A program made the position numbers and the translations under genes. A DNA stretch of 64,000 bases from the NCBI RefSeq assembly GCF_000018025.1, contig NC_009831.1, positions 3,782,001 through 3,846,000 on the forward strand, in the 5' to 3' direction. The stretch is from Shewanella sediminis HAW-EB3 (GTDB lineage Bacteria > Pseudomonadota > Gammaproteobacteria > Enterobacterales > Shewanellaceae). Positions 29,011-37,754 of the stretch are shown piece after piece (positions within the stretch are counted from its first letter, which is position 1; each line of letters starts with the position of its first letter). The notes under the pieces were generated by a model. That model had not been told where the DNA came from, ran no database searches, and was given only the letters and a program-made list of their open reading frames with translations.

Positions 29011-30396
29011 TCAGAGTCGGGAGAAATCGTTGAAAAGCGCTATGCTCATCAACATTAGCAGCATCGCTGCCCCAAATCTGAATCCAATTTCCTGTATCTT
29101 CTCGGGTACAGGCCTGCCTGTGATCACTTCAACGAAGTAATATAACAAGTGTCCTCCATCGAGCACCGGCAAAGGCAGTAAATTAATAATGCCTAAGTTT
29201 ACGCTGATCAATGCGAGGAAACCTAAAAAGTAAACCAAACCATAGTTAGCACTACTTCCTGCACCTTGTGCAATCGATATTGGTCCACTTAAATTCTTCA
29301 CCGACACATCGCCGGTGACCAACTTGCCAATCATCTTAATGCTGACGACGACAAGTTGCCATGTTTTATCTGCTGCAACACCAAATGACTCAATGAAGCC
29401 ATACTCTAGCTGCAGTTGCATATTCTCAGGCCATTCGGCCTGAGTAGGAGCGACACCAATCACCCCCTCCATCAACCCTTGGTCGTTTTCACGCGCCTGA
29501 GGTATGACTTTATACTGTAACTGTTCACCATCTCGTCTCACTGTGACCTGTACGGCTTGGTTAGGTGAAGACTTAATGCTATAGACAAAATCATCCCACT
29601 CGCCATAAGGTTCGCCGTTGAGCGCAACTAAGGTATCTCCAACCTCAATGCCGGCCGCAGCCGCTGCACCATCGGGTGAGACTAAACCTAAAGTAGGGGT
29701 TATTTCAGGTCTGAATATACCTAACCCCAGAGACGTTATCGGTGATTCCTTTTCAGGATCAAACTGCCAACCTTTAGTATCTAAGGTGTAGTGAGTCCCT
29801 CTGGGGGTGGTTTCAGTGTCAGAATAATCACTGCTACGACTCAAGGGAGACACTGAGATATCGATCTCAGGATCACCAATATGCCCCACCAGGGCATACG
29901 TCACCTCTTCCCAGTTTCTAACCGTGTTACCACCAACAGAGGTAATAAGCATAGGCTCATCAACCTGGATTTGAGCTGCCGGAGTATTTAGCTGAGTAGA
30001 TTCGATAACGGGTTTTAATGACGGCACGCCAATTAAATACATGAAATAGAGGGCAAAGATAGCAAAAATAAAGTTAGCTAAGGGACCCGCTGCGACGATT
30101 GCGATTCGTTTCCAAACACTTTTACGATTAAACGCCTGATCTTTTAATTCATCAGGCACTTCCTCGACGCGTTCGTCGAGCATTTTGACATAACCACCTA
30201 GTGGAATCATGGCAAGCACATATTCCGTGCCATCTTGCCCTACTTTACGCCAGATCGCTCTACCAAAACCGATAGAGAAACGCTCGACTTTAACACCACA
30301 ACGCCTGGCGACCCAAAAGTGACCATATTCGTGTGCCGTGATCAGCATGCCTAAAGCGATGACAAAGGAACCCAAGTTCCATAAAAAATCTATCAT
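29011..30396 (-). CDS. rseP: Site-2 intramembrane zinc protease RseP
   Basis: Cleaves the anti-sigma factor RseA in the membrane during the sigma-E envelope stress response. The 461 aa contain the zinc-binding HEYGH (residues 22-26) in the first membrane helix, two PDZ domains in the periplasm (about 115-320) and the third ligand in LPVLDGGHLLYYF near 400. It lies between dxr and bamA; outer-membrane assembly faults trigger the pathway it serves. Confidence 0.96.
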   Translation of the reverse strand: MIDFLWNLGSFVIALGMLITAHEYGHFWVARRCGVKVERFSIGFGRAIWRKVGQDGTEYVLAMIPLGGYVKMLDERVEEVPDELKDQAFNRKSVWKRIAIVAAGPLANFIFAIFALYFMYLIGVPSLKPVIESTQLNTPAAQIQVDEPMLITSVGGNTVRNWEEVTYALVGHIGDPEIDISVSPLSRSSDYSDTETTPRGTHYTLDTKGWQFDPEKESPITSLGLGIFRPEITPTLGLVSPDGAAAAAGIEVGDTLVALNGEPYGEWDDFVYSIKSSPNQAVQVTVRRDGEQLQYKVIPQARENDQGLMEGVIGVAPTQAEWPENMQLQLEYGFIESFGVAADKTWQLVVVSIKMIGKLVTGDVSVKNLSGPISIAQGAGSSANYGLVYFLGFLALISVNLGIINLLPLPVLDGGHLLYYFVEVITGRPVPEKIQEIGFRFGAAMLLMLMSIALFNDFSRL

Positions 30397-30415
30397 TCCC
30401 TTCCTCAGAGATTAT

Positions 30416-31603
30416 TTAAATTTTCTTAACCCATTCTGCAGCATAGGTGCGCGATTGAAGGTCTAACCGAATAATATCTTCAATACTGTTCAACGACTGC
30501 GGTGCAACCTGACTTAAGCAGGCTTCGTTTACTTTAGCAATATCGGTAAACTTAATCTTGTTTTCTAAAAATGCCTGAACCGATATTTCGTTGGCGGCAT
30601 TGACAACCGTCGTCGCTTCTTGCCCCTGCTTGCAAGCTTCCATAGCCAATGCTAAACAGGGGAAACGATTGAAATCGGGTTCTGAGAAGCTTAACTGTCC
30701 GACTTTGAAAAAGTCTAAAGGTTCAACTCCGGATTGAATTCTTTGCGGGTAAGCCATGCAGTGAGCGATAGGCGTGCGCATATCGGGATTACCAAGCTGA
30801 GCTAAAACAGAGCCATCTAAATACTGCACCATAGAGTGAATAACACTCTGTGGGTGAATAACGACTTTAAGCTGATCATCGGCTGCATTAAACAACCAAC
30901 GCGCCTCTATATACTCTAATCCCTTGTTCATCATGGTCGCTGAATCGACAGAGATCTTACGCCCCATCGACCAATTAGGATGTTTACAAGCCTGTGCAGG
31001 AGTCATTGAGGCCAGAGAAGCAAGCTCAGAGGTTAAAAACGGACCACCGGATCCAGTGAGGAGAATATGAGAAACGCCTGCTTTTTCCAGTTCACAGTAA
31101 CCTATGTTGCTCTGCAGAGACTCAGGAAGAGCCTGATAAATCGCATTGTGTTCACTATCGACGGGAAGAACCCGAGCACCCGATCGCCTCATCTCATCAA
31201 TAAAGAGTCGACCAGACATGACTAATGATTCTTTATTGGCAAGCAATACACGTTTGCCGGCTTTAACCGCCGCTAATGTTGGCACCAGACCCGCTGCGCC
31301 CACAATCGCAGCCATCACACTGTCTACACAACTTGCACTGACAATATCAATCAGTTGATCTTCGCCAGTGGTGATTTCAACATTCAGACTTGTAGGTAAT
31401 CTTTGCTTGAGTGATTTAGCCGCTTGCCCATCGACCATATGAGCAATTTGAGGGCGATGTGTCTCACACAGAGCGAGCATCTTTTCGACACTGGTATTAG
31501 CGACCAAAGCATACACACTGTAGGCATCAGGATTGCTTTCTATGACACTTAACGTACTAGAGCCAATAGAACCTGTCGCACCTAAAATTACCATTCTCTG
31601 CAT
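30416..31603 (-). CDS. dxr: 1-deoxy-D-xylulose 5-phosphate reductoisomerase
   Basis: Second step of the MEP isoprenoid pathway, NADPH-dependent. The 395 aa open with [15 protein letters not shown] (Rossmann fold), followed by [13 protein letters not shown], the metal-binding [13 protein letters not shown], and then [19 protein letters not shown]. All family signatures are intact. It is three bases after cdsA and lies in the uppS-cdsA-dxr group that feeds undecaprenyl phosphate. Confidence 0.97.
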   Translation of the reverse strand: MQRMVILGATGSIGSSTLSVIESNPDAYSVYALVANTSVEKMLALCETHRPQIAHMVDGQAAKSLKQRLPTSLNVEITTGEDQLIDIVSASCVDSVMAAIVGAAGLVPTLAAVKAGKRVLLANKESLVMSGRLFIDEMRRSGARVLPVDSEHNAIYQALPESLQSNIGYCELEKAGVSHILLTGSGGPFLTSELASLASMTPAQACKHPNWSMGRKISVDSATMMNKGLEYIEARWLFNAADDQLKVVIHPQSVIHSMVQYLDGSVLAQLGNPDMRTPIAHCMAYPQRIQSGVEPLDFFKVGQLSFSEPDFNRFPCLALAMEACKQGQEATTVVNAANEISVQAFLENKIKFTDIAKVNEACLSQVAPQSLNSIEDIIRLDLQSRTYAAEWVKKI

Positions 31604-31606
31604 GGG

Positions 31607-32464
31607 TTACATCCAAAATGCAATATATATAAGGGTAAATACAGGCAGTGCGGCAGTTAAACTATCGATACGATCGAGTATCCCCCCATGCCCGGGTAAA
31701 ATTGTACCTGAATCTTTAATATCGGCTACACGTTTGAACATACTCTCGGAAAGGTCACCGACAGCGGAAACAAGGGCTACGAATAGAGTGACAACGACCA
31801 CCAGCCCAAGCTCTTGTTCGGGAGAAGCTGTCATTATACCGAAAACAACAATCATGCTGGTAGCCAAACCACCCAGTAAGCCTTCAATGGTTTTAGCCGG
31901 ACTCACATTGGGCATCAACTTGTGTTTACCTAATGCTTTCCCCGCAAAATACGCCCCGGAATCGGTCGCCCAAACCACGATCATAACCAAAAAGACGAGT
32001 GTTCCACCGTAATAGGGAGCCGCTTCAGAGCTTAAGCCTTTTAAGGCGATTAATGCGGCAAAGCATGGAATTAGAGTCAACTGTCCAAACATCGACTTGA
32101 ACATATGGCTTTTTTGCCACATGGCCGAGCTCTTCGGAAATGAGAGGACTAAAAGAAAAGAGATTGCCCACCACATTGCACCGATTAAGATAACCGACAG
32201 GTAGACGGGATGAAGGTGCCCTTTAAACCAAAGTTCATCGGCAGGCACAAAAATATTTAACGCGACCAGTAGTACACCTATGGTGACGGTAAAGCTCCAT
32301 TGCGTTATTTGACAGCGTTTATCAATTATCTGTCCCCACTCCTTGGCCGCAATAAGGAATACAGGGATCAAAGCCCATGAGAAGTATTCCGTAGGAAGCC
32401 AAAAAATAGCCCCCAAAACCAAGGGAATTAACCAAATTGCTGTTATTATTCGTTGTTTTAGCAA
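31607..32464 (-). CDS. cdsA: Phosphatidate cytidylyltransferase
   Basis: Makes CDP-diacylglycerol, the precursor of all phospholipids. The 285 aa are multi-spanning, and the family signature is near the C-terminus (SLSESMFKRVADIKDSG then LPGHGGILDRIDS). DSGAYFAGKALGKHKL near residue 170 is also diagnostic. It lies between uppS and dxr. Confidence 0.95.
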   Translation of the reverse strand: MLKQRIITAIWLIPLVLGAIFWLPTEYFSWALIPVFLIAAKEWGQIIDKRCQITQWSFTVTIGVLLVALNIFVPADELWFKGHLHPVYLSVILIGAMWWAISFLLVLSFPKSSAMWQKSHMFKSMFGQLTLIPCFAALIALKGLSSEAAPYYGGTLVFLVMIVVWATDSGAYFAGKALGKHKLMPNVSPAKTIEGLLGGLATSMIVVFGIMTASPEQELGLVVVVTLFVALVSAVGDLSESMFKRVADIKDSGTILPGHGGILDRIDSLTAALPVFTLIYIAFWM

Positions 32465-32482
32465 AAAATATCCCTCTAAAAA

Positions 32483-33277
32483 TTATTTCTGAGCCTGCAT
32501 AGATTCGATCTGGCATCCCGTTAAGCCAAAACGGCGCTGACGAGATGCAAAAATGGCTACCGTCTGCCTGAATGCATTTTCATCAAAGTCCGGCCATAAA
32601 GTATCGGTAAATACCAACTCGGCATAGGCAGCCTGCCATAAAATGAAATTACTGATACGGAAATCACCGCCAGTGCGGATCATTAAATCAACTTCAGGCT
32701 GATTTTGCATGCATAAATGTTCATTTAGCGCCTCTTCGGTGAACTGACTGCTGTTCATTTCACCAGACTCGACCTTTTTAGCTAAAGTTTGAGCCGCCTG
32801 CATGATATCCCAACGGCCTCCATAGTTAGCCGCAACGTTAAGAATTAACTCAGAGTTATCGGCAGTTTTCGCCTCAGCCGATGCGATCTGTTTCTGTAAA
32901 CGCTCTGGGAAACGACTAATATCCCCTATGATATTTAGCCTTACACCATTTTTATGCAGTAACTTAATCTCGCGCTGTAGAACAGTAAAAAACAGTTCCA
33001 TCAACAGCGTGACCTCTTTATCGGGTCTACGCCAATTTTCGCTCGAGAAGGCAAACAGTGTCAGTGAGTCTATTCCCATCTCTCTGGCAGTGCTAACGAC
33101 ACGACGAACTGCCTTTACACCGGCTCGGTGCCCCATCACTCTGGGTTTCCCTTGTGCCTGTGCCCAACGTCCGTTTCCATCCATGATGATGGCTACGTGC
33201 TTGGGAGTTGACAGTTTCACAAGTTCAGCGACCTCCTCAGGAGTGAATTCTGAACTAGATTGGGAGTCGATTGACAT
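32483..33277 (-). CDS. uppS: Undecaprenyl diphosphate synthase (cis-prenyltransferase)
   Basis: Elongates farnesyl diphosphate to C55 undecaprenyl diphosphate, the lipid carrier for peptidoglycan and O-antigen. The 264 aa contain IIMDGNGRWA with the catalytic Asp, the GHRAGVKAVRRVV block, FAFSSENWRRP and the C-terminal MIRTGGDFRISNF. The extra N-terminal 25 residues are acidic and unremarkable. A terminator hairpin precedes it in the gap after frr. Confidence 0.96.
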   Translation of the reverse strand: MSIDSQSSSEFTPEEVAELVKLSTPKHVAIIMDGNGRWAQAQGKPRVMGHRAGVKAVRRVVSTAREMGIDSLTLFAFSSENWRRPDKEVTLLMELFFTVLQREIKLLHKNGVRLNIIGDISRFPERLQKQIASAEAKTADNSELILNVAANYGGRWDIMQAAQTLAKKVESGEMNSSQFTEEALNEHLCMQNQPEVDLMIRTGGDFRISNFILWQAAYAELVFTDTLWPDFDENAFRQTVAIFASRQRRFGLTGCQIESMQAQK

Positions 33278-33294
33278 CTATTACAACCCTTAAA

Positions 33295-33331
33295 ATAGAC
33301 AAACGCCGTGTAGTATACCGCTACACGGCGT
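33295..33331 (-). terminator. Intrinsic terminator between frr and uppS
   Basis: The 11-bp perfect stem ACGCCGTGTAG/CTACACGGCGT has a 7-base loop and is followed on the minus strand by TTTGTCTATTTT. It lies just past the frr stop and probably separates the rpsB-tsf-pyrH-frr transcript from the uppS-onward transcript, at least partly. Confidence 0.7.
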
Positions 33332-33357
33332 CTGAACTCTAGTTTCTTAGCCCTAGA

Positions 33358-33915
33358 TTAGACTTCCATCAACTCTGCTTCTTTTGCAGTCAATATTTCA
33401 TCGATCAGCTTGATGTGAGCATCGGTGAATTTCTGAACGTCATCTTCAGTACGACGAACATCATCTTCAGTACACTCTTTCTCTTTTTCAAGAGATTTAA
33501 CGTCTGAGTTAGCGTCACGGCGAACGTTACGCACTGCTATACGACCATTTTCAGCTTCGGCGCGTACTACTTTAATCAGATCTTTACGACGCTCTTCCGT
33601 TAATGCCGGAAGTGGAATACGGATAGTTGCACCGGCAGACATAGGATTAAGTCCTAAGTCAGAACTCATAATTGCCTTTTCAACGGCTTGGATCATCGTA
33701 CTGTCGAAAACATTGACAGCAAGAGTTCGTGAATCTTCAATCGATACATTGCCGACTTGCTTAAGCGGTGTCATTGAACCGTAATAAGAGACTTTAATTG
33801 TATCTAATAGACTAGGGTGTGCACGGCCAGTACGAACTTTAGCCATTTGGGTCTTAGTGGATTCAACGCACTTTTCCATGCGTGATTTTGCATCATTTTT
33901 AATTTCGTTTATCAC
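33358..33915 (-). CDS. frr: Ribosome recycling factor
   Basis: With EF-G, splits the post-termination ribosome. The 185 aa have the three-helix bundle sequence with [15 protein letters not shown] near residue 24 and the C-terminal block from [18 protein letters not shown]. It follows pyrH by 74 bp in the conserved rpsB-tsf-pyrH-frr order and ends at a strong terminator. Confidence 0.97.
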   Translation of the reverse strand: MINEIKNDAKSRMEKCVESTKTQMAKVRTGRAHPSLLDTIKVSYYGSMTPLKQVGNVSIEDSRTLAVNVFDSTMIQAVEKAIMSSDLGLNPMSAGATIRIPLPALTEERRKDLIKVVRAEAENGRIAVRNVRRDANSDVKSLEKEKECTEDDVRRTEDDVQKFTDAHIKLIDEILTAKEAELMEV

Positions 33916-33989
33916 GATAAATATCCTTTCTAATTCACTAATTGCTTATTCTATTATTGAACACTCAGCTTCAGCTACCGGAGCCTTTA

Positions 33990-34727
33990 TCACTCGGCTG
34001 ATTGAGCCTTGATCATTGTACCTTCCTGCTCACCCATTATTACACGACGAAGGGCACCAGGTTTATTCATATTAAATACCAATAATGGCATATTGTGATC
34101 TCTAGCCATAGTAAATGCTGCCAGATCCATCACTTTTAACTCTTTGTCGAGAATTTCATCGTAACCCATTTCATCATATTTTACTGCATCAGGGTTCTTA
34201 ACCGGATCATCTGAATAGACACCGTCTACTTTGGTTCCTTTAATGACGACTTCAGCTTCAATCTCAATTCCGCGTAGACATGCAGCAGAATCTGTGGTGC
34301 AGAAAGGATTACCCGTTCCCGCAGCAAAAATAACAACACGACCAGACTTTAATAAGCTAATCGCTTCAGCCCAGTTATAATCGTCACACACGCCCTTCAA
34401 AGGAATTGCAGACATCAGTCTTGCATTGACATAAGCACGATGCAAAGCATCACGCATCGCCAGACCATTCATCACAGTTGCAAGCATACCCATATGGTCA
34501 CCAACAACGCGGTTCATGCCAGCTTGTGCCAGTCCTTCGCCACGAAATAGGTTCCCACCACCGATAACAACACCTACCTGAATGCCGAGCTCAACCAGTT
34601 CTTTAATCTCTTGAGCCATACGATCCAATACTTTAGGATCGATACCAAAGCCTTCTTCGCCCATTAAGGCTTCGCCACTTAACTTTAGAAGAATACGTCG
34701 AAATGCAGGTTTAGGATTCGTGCTCAT
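33990..34727 (-). CDS. pyrH: UMP kinase
   Basis: Hexameric amino acid kinase-fold enzyme that phosphorylates UMP. The 245 aa contain [42 protein letters not shown] and [19 protein letters not shown]. All are typical of bacterial PyrH, which is activated by GTP and inhibited by UTP. It lies between tsf and frr. Confidence 0.97.
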   Translation of the reverse strand: MSTNPKPAFRRILLKLSGEALMGEEGFGIDPKVLDRMAQEIKELVELGIQVGVVIGGGNLFRGEGLAQAGMNRVVGDHMGMLATVMNGLAMRDALHRAYVNARLMSAIPLKGVCDDYNWAEAISLLKSGRVVIFAAGTGNPFCTTDSAACLRGIEIEAEVVIKGTKVDGVYSDDPVKNPDAVKYDEMGYDEILDKELKVMDLAAFTMARDHNMPLLVFNMNKPGALRRVIMGEQEGTMIKAQSAE

Positions 34728-34816
34728 TTTTATTGTCCTGAATTGATGCCGATAGGGAAATATATACGATAAGACCGCAGCAAATGCTACGGCCTTAGGG
34801 GTGCTTACAAAGGAGA

Positions 34817-35665
34817 TTAAGCCTTAGTAGCAGCGATTTGTGCAGCTACTTCAGCAGCAAAATCTTCTTCTTTCTTCGCGATACCTTCGCCAACTTCTAA
34901 ACGAACGAAGTTAGATACCGTAGCGCCTTTCTCTTTAAGAATTGCGCCAACAGTTTTCTTAGGTTCCATGATGTAAGCTTGACCAGTAAGAGAGATCTCA
35001 CCAGTGAACTTCTTCATGCGACCGAAAACCATCTTCTCAGCAATCTCTGCAGGCTTGCCTTCGTTCATAGCGATTTCGATCTGAAGTGCTCTCTCTCTCT
35101 CAACAAGATCAGCCGGAACATCTTCAGGGTTAACGAACTCAGGCTTAGAAGCAGCAACGTGCATTGCAACGTGCTTTAGCGTCTCTTCGTCAGCTTCACC
35201 GGCAACAACTACACCGATGCGCTCACCGTGACGGTAAGAGGCAAGGTTTGCACCATCAATGTACTCAACGCGACGAACGTTGATGTTTTCACCGATTTTA
35301 GTAACGAGTGCAATACGCGTCTCTTCAAACTGTGCTTTCAAATCTTCGATAGTGACTTTAGATGCAGCAGCAACCTCTAGAACAGCGTTAGCAAATGCTA
35401 GGAAGTTTGCGTCTTTTGCAACGAAGTCTGTTTGACAGTTAACTTCTAAAAGTGCAGCGTAACCTTCGCCATTCTTAATAAGGATTGTACCTTCAGCAGC
35501 GATGTTACCTGCTTTTTTGGCAGCCTTTGCAGCACCGCTCTTACGCATGCTATCAATTGCTAGTTCGATGTCACCATCAGTTTCAGTCAATGCTTTCTTA
35601 CAATCCATCATGCCAGCGCCAGTGCGGTCACGAAGTTCTTTAACTTGGGCAGCAGTAATTGCCAT
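34817..35665 (-). CDS. tsf: Translation elongation factor Ts
   Basis: Guanine-nucleotide exchange factor for EF-Tu. The start taken is the ATG that gives [26 protein letters not shown], the canonical N-terminus; an in-frame ATG 60 bases upstream would add 20 residues without homology to the family. The EF-Tu contact motif is in [10 protein letters not shown]. The 282 aa length is normal. It is preceded by a large hairpin in the rpsB-tsf gap. Confidence 0.97.
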   Translation of the reverse strand: MAITAAQVKELRDRTGAGMMDCKKALTETDGDIELAIDSMRKSGAAKAAKKAGNIAAEGTILIKNGEGYAALLEVNCQTDFVAKDANFLAFANAVLEVAAASKVTIEDLKAQFEETRIALVTKIGENINVRRVEYIDGANLASYRHGERIGVVVAGEADEETLKHVAMHVAASKPEFVNPEDVPADLVERERALQIEIAMNEGKPAEIAEKMVFGRMKKFTGEISLTGQAYIMEPKKTVGAILKEKGATVSNFVRLEVGEGIAKKEEDFAAEVAAQIAATKA

Positions 35666-35701
35666 TGTTAAATCCTCTACAGATAATTCAAAATTCAATT
35701 G

Positions 35702-35750
35702 ATATAAAACAGGGGCTGTTACCACCTAAGGTGAAAAGCGCCCCTGTTTT
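35702..35750 (-). terminator. Terminator/attenuator hairpin between rpsB and tsf
   Basis: On the minus strand an outer stem AAAACAGGGGC/GCCCCTGTTTT (11 bp) encloses an inner CACC/GGTG hairpin, and the T-rich arm TTTTATAT follows. It is likely a partial terminator that sets the S2 to EF-Ts ratio. A hairpin at this place is known in enteric bacteria. Confidence 0.65.
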
Positions 35751-35799
35751 CCTATCATGTCGCTTAATTAATTTTGGAGATGCTTAGCATCAAACCAAA

Positions 35800-36528
35800 T
35801 TATTCAGCTTCTACGAAACCGTCTTGCTCAGCTTGTACAGCAAGGTCTTGACCACGACCAGCTTTAGCGGCAGCAGCAACAGACTGAGTGTATAAACGGA
35901 TAGAACGCATAGCGTCATCGTTACCAGGAACGATGTAGTTGATACCGTCTGGTGAAGAGTTAGTATCAACAACAGCTACAACTGGAATACCTAAGTTGTT
36001 AGCTTCTTTAATAGCGATATGCTCATGGTCAGCACCGATAACGAAGATAACGTCAGGTAGGCCGCCCATGTTCTTGATACCACCAAGAGATTTTTCTAAC
36101 TTCTCAAGCTCGCGAGTACGCATTAGCGCCTCTTTCTTAGTAAGCTTGTCGAAAGTACCGTCTACAGACTGGCTTTCAAGGTCTTTAAGACGCTTGATTG
36201 ATTGACGAACTGTTTTCCAGTTAGTCAACATGCCGCCTAACCAGCGGTGATCGACGTAGAACTGCTCACAAGAGATAGCAGATTCTTTGATAGCTTCGCT
36301 TGCAGCACGCTTAGTACCAACGAAAAGAACTTTACCTTTCTTTGATGCAACATTGCTGATGAAAGCAAGTGCTTCATTGAACATAGGCACAGTGTGCTCT
36401 AGGTTGATGATGTGAACACCATTACGAGCACCGAAGATGAAAGGCTTCATCTTTGGGTTCCAGTAACGAGTCTGGTGACCGAAGTGAACACCGGCTTGTA
36501 GCATGTCGCGCATTGAAACTGTAGTCAT
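35800..36528 (-). CDS. rpsB: 30S ribosomal protein S2
   Basis: Small-subunit protein S2, 242 aa. [41 protein letters not shown] and [19 protein letters not shown] are family signatures. It is the first gene of the rpsB-tsf operon and is divergent from map. A structured leader (36529 to about 36650) precedes it, consistent with S2 autoregulation known in gammaproteobacteria. Confidence 0.98.
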   Translation of the reverse strand: MTTVSMRDMLQAGVHFGHQTRYWNPKMKPFIFGARNGVHIINLEHTVPMFNEALAFISNVASKKGKVLFVGTKRAASEAIKESAISCEQFYVDHRWLGGMLTNWKTVRQSIKRLKDLESQSVDGTFDKLTKKEALMRTRELEKLEKSLGGIKNMGGLPDVIFVIGADHEHIAIKEANNLGIPVVAVVDTNSSPDGINYIVPGNDDAMRSIRLYTQSVAAAAKAGRGQDLAVQAEQDGFVEAE

Positions 36529-36650
36529 TTTATTACCTTAAATTGTTAGGGGTTAGACCTCCACGCTTCCCATATCTTCGACCTATGTAGGCACCCCGAA
36601 GAATGTGTCGAAACGTGTGTGATTTAGTATTTAATAAATAGCCATGTATA
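36529..36650 (-). promoter_or_regulatory. rpsB promoter and structured leader (probable S2 autoregulatory element)
   Basis: Upstream of rpsB the minus strand shows a -10-like TATACA near 36650 and then an about 100-base leader. In it TCTTCG pairs with CGAAGA (36575-36602) around a CCTA-CA-TAGG mini-hairpin, and GGGGT (36593-36597) could alternatively pair with ACCCC (36549-36553) near the ribosome binding site. S2-binding leaders are known for gammaproteobacterial rpsB; assigning this one is inference. The remaining intergenic sequence to map (to 36880) contains an AGAGAGC/GCTCTCT inverted repeat at 36795-36822 and must hold the map promoter. Confidence 0.5.
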
Positions 36651-36880
36651 ATGGCCGCCATCTTAACTTTAACCGCTTGAGCATTTTGCTTGAATCTCCA
36701 TCCTATTGAATAGAATCCTATTGAATAGAGAGTATCTTGCATCTGCCAAAGACGGGTTAGAGTCAAACATAACGGCGCGCTTTATACCATATTGAGAGAG
36801 CAAACACAAATTTTCGCTCTCTTTTGATGTAAAATATGCTCGCCGAAATCGCCATGAAAAGACACACGAGAGACAGTTAA

Positions 36881-37678
36881 ATGAGTATAGTGATAAAGAG
36901 TGCAGAAGAGATCGAGAAAATGCGTGCAGCCGGAAAATTAGCGGCTGACGTTTTAGAGATGGTGGCGCCTTTTGTTAAAGTGGGTGTTACGACAGATGAG
37001 CTAAACGATATCTGCGCTAAATTTACAGAAGAACATGGCGCAACCTCAGCACCTCTCGACTATCACGGTTTTCCAAAGTCTATCTGTACTTCAATCAATG
37101 AAGTGATCTGCCATGGGATCCCAAGTTCACGCGCTTTAAAAGATGGCGATATTATTAATATCGATATCACGGTCATCAAAGATGGTTACCACGGTGACAC
37201 TTCGAAGATGTTTTTGATTGGTGATGTCAGCGCTAAAGATACGCGTCTTTGCCGCATCGCTCAAGAGAGCCTCTATGCCAGCATCCGTAAAGTTCGTCCG
37301 GGTATGAAACTAGGCGAAATAGGTACCATAGTTGAGAAATTTATTAAGACTAAGAAAACTGGCCTCGAGAAATACAGCATTGTAAAAGATTATTGTGGTC
37401 ATGGTATTGGTGCTGGTTTCCACGAAGAGCCTCAAGTCATGCATTATAAAAACAGCGACAAAACCGTCTTGCGCCCGGGCATGTGCTTCACTATCGAGCC
37501 AATGATCAATGCCGGTCGCCATACTTGCATTCTCGATAAAGATGATAACTGGACAGTAACGACCTCAGATGGTAAAAAATCAGCTCAATGGGAACACACA
37601 CTGCTGATCACTAAAACCGGAGTCGAAGTACTTACTCTTCGTGAAGAAGAGGACTTTCCAAGAGTGATTAATCACTAG
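36881..37678 (+). CDS. map: Methionine aminopeptidase, type I
   Basis: Removes N-terminal methionine from nascent proteins. The 265 aa are the usual type Ia length. Dinuclear metal ligands are visible in IINIDITVIKDGYHGDTSKMF (two Asp), CGHGIGAGFHEEPQV (His), FTIEPMINAG (Glu) and SAQWEHTLL (Glu). Divergent from rpsB and followed by glnD, the same arrangement as in E. coli. Confidence 0.97.
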   Translation: MSIVIKSAEEIEKMRAAGKLAADVLEMVAPFVKVGVTTDELNDICAKFTEEHGATSAPLDYHGFPKSICTSINEVICHGIPSSRALKDGDIINIDITVIKDGYHGDTSKMFLIGDVSAKDTRLCRIAQESLYASIRKVRPGMKLGEIGTIVEKFIKTKKTGLEKYSIVKDYCGHGIGAGFHEEPQVMHYKNSDKTVLRPGMCFTIEPMINAGRHTCILDKDDNWTVTTSDGKKSAQWEHTLLITKTGVEVLTLREEEDFPRVINH

Positions 37679-37698
37679 TTTATTAGAACTATAATCCG

Positions 37699-37731
37699 CA
37701 CTGGCTTAACTATTTGTACGTTAAGCCAGTG
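37699..37731. other. Perfect 12-bp hairpin between map and glnD
   Basis: CACTGGCTTAAC and GTTAAGCCAGTG flank a 9-base spacer. There is no T-run, so it is not a canonical intrinsic terminator; it could be a processing or Rho-related structure. Confidence 0.45.
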
Positions 37732-37754
37732 AACTAACCAGCTCAAGGGCATCG

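Noticed and set aside
35666..35725. Longer EF-Ts start with 20 extra residues
   Set aside because: The extension has no family match, while [12 protein letters not shown] is the conserved start.
36533..36766. 77-codon frame upstream of rpsB
   Set aside because: It lies in the rpsB promoter and leader, where RNA structure explains the sequence.
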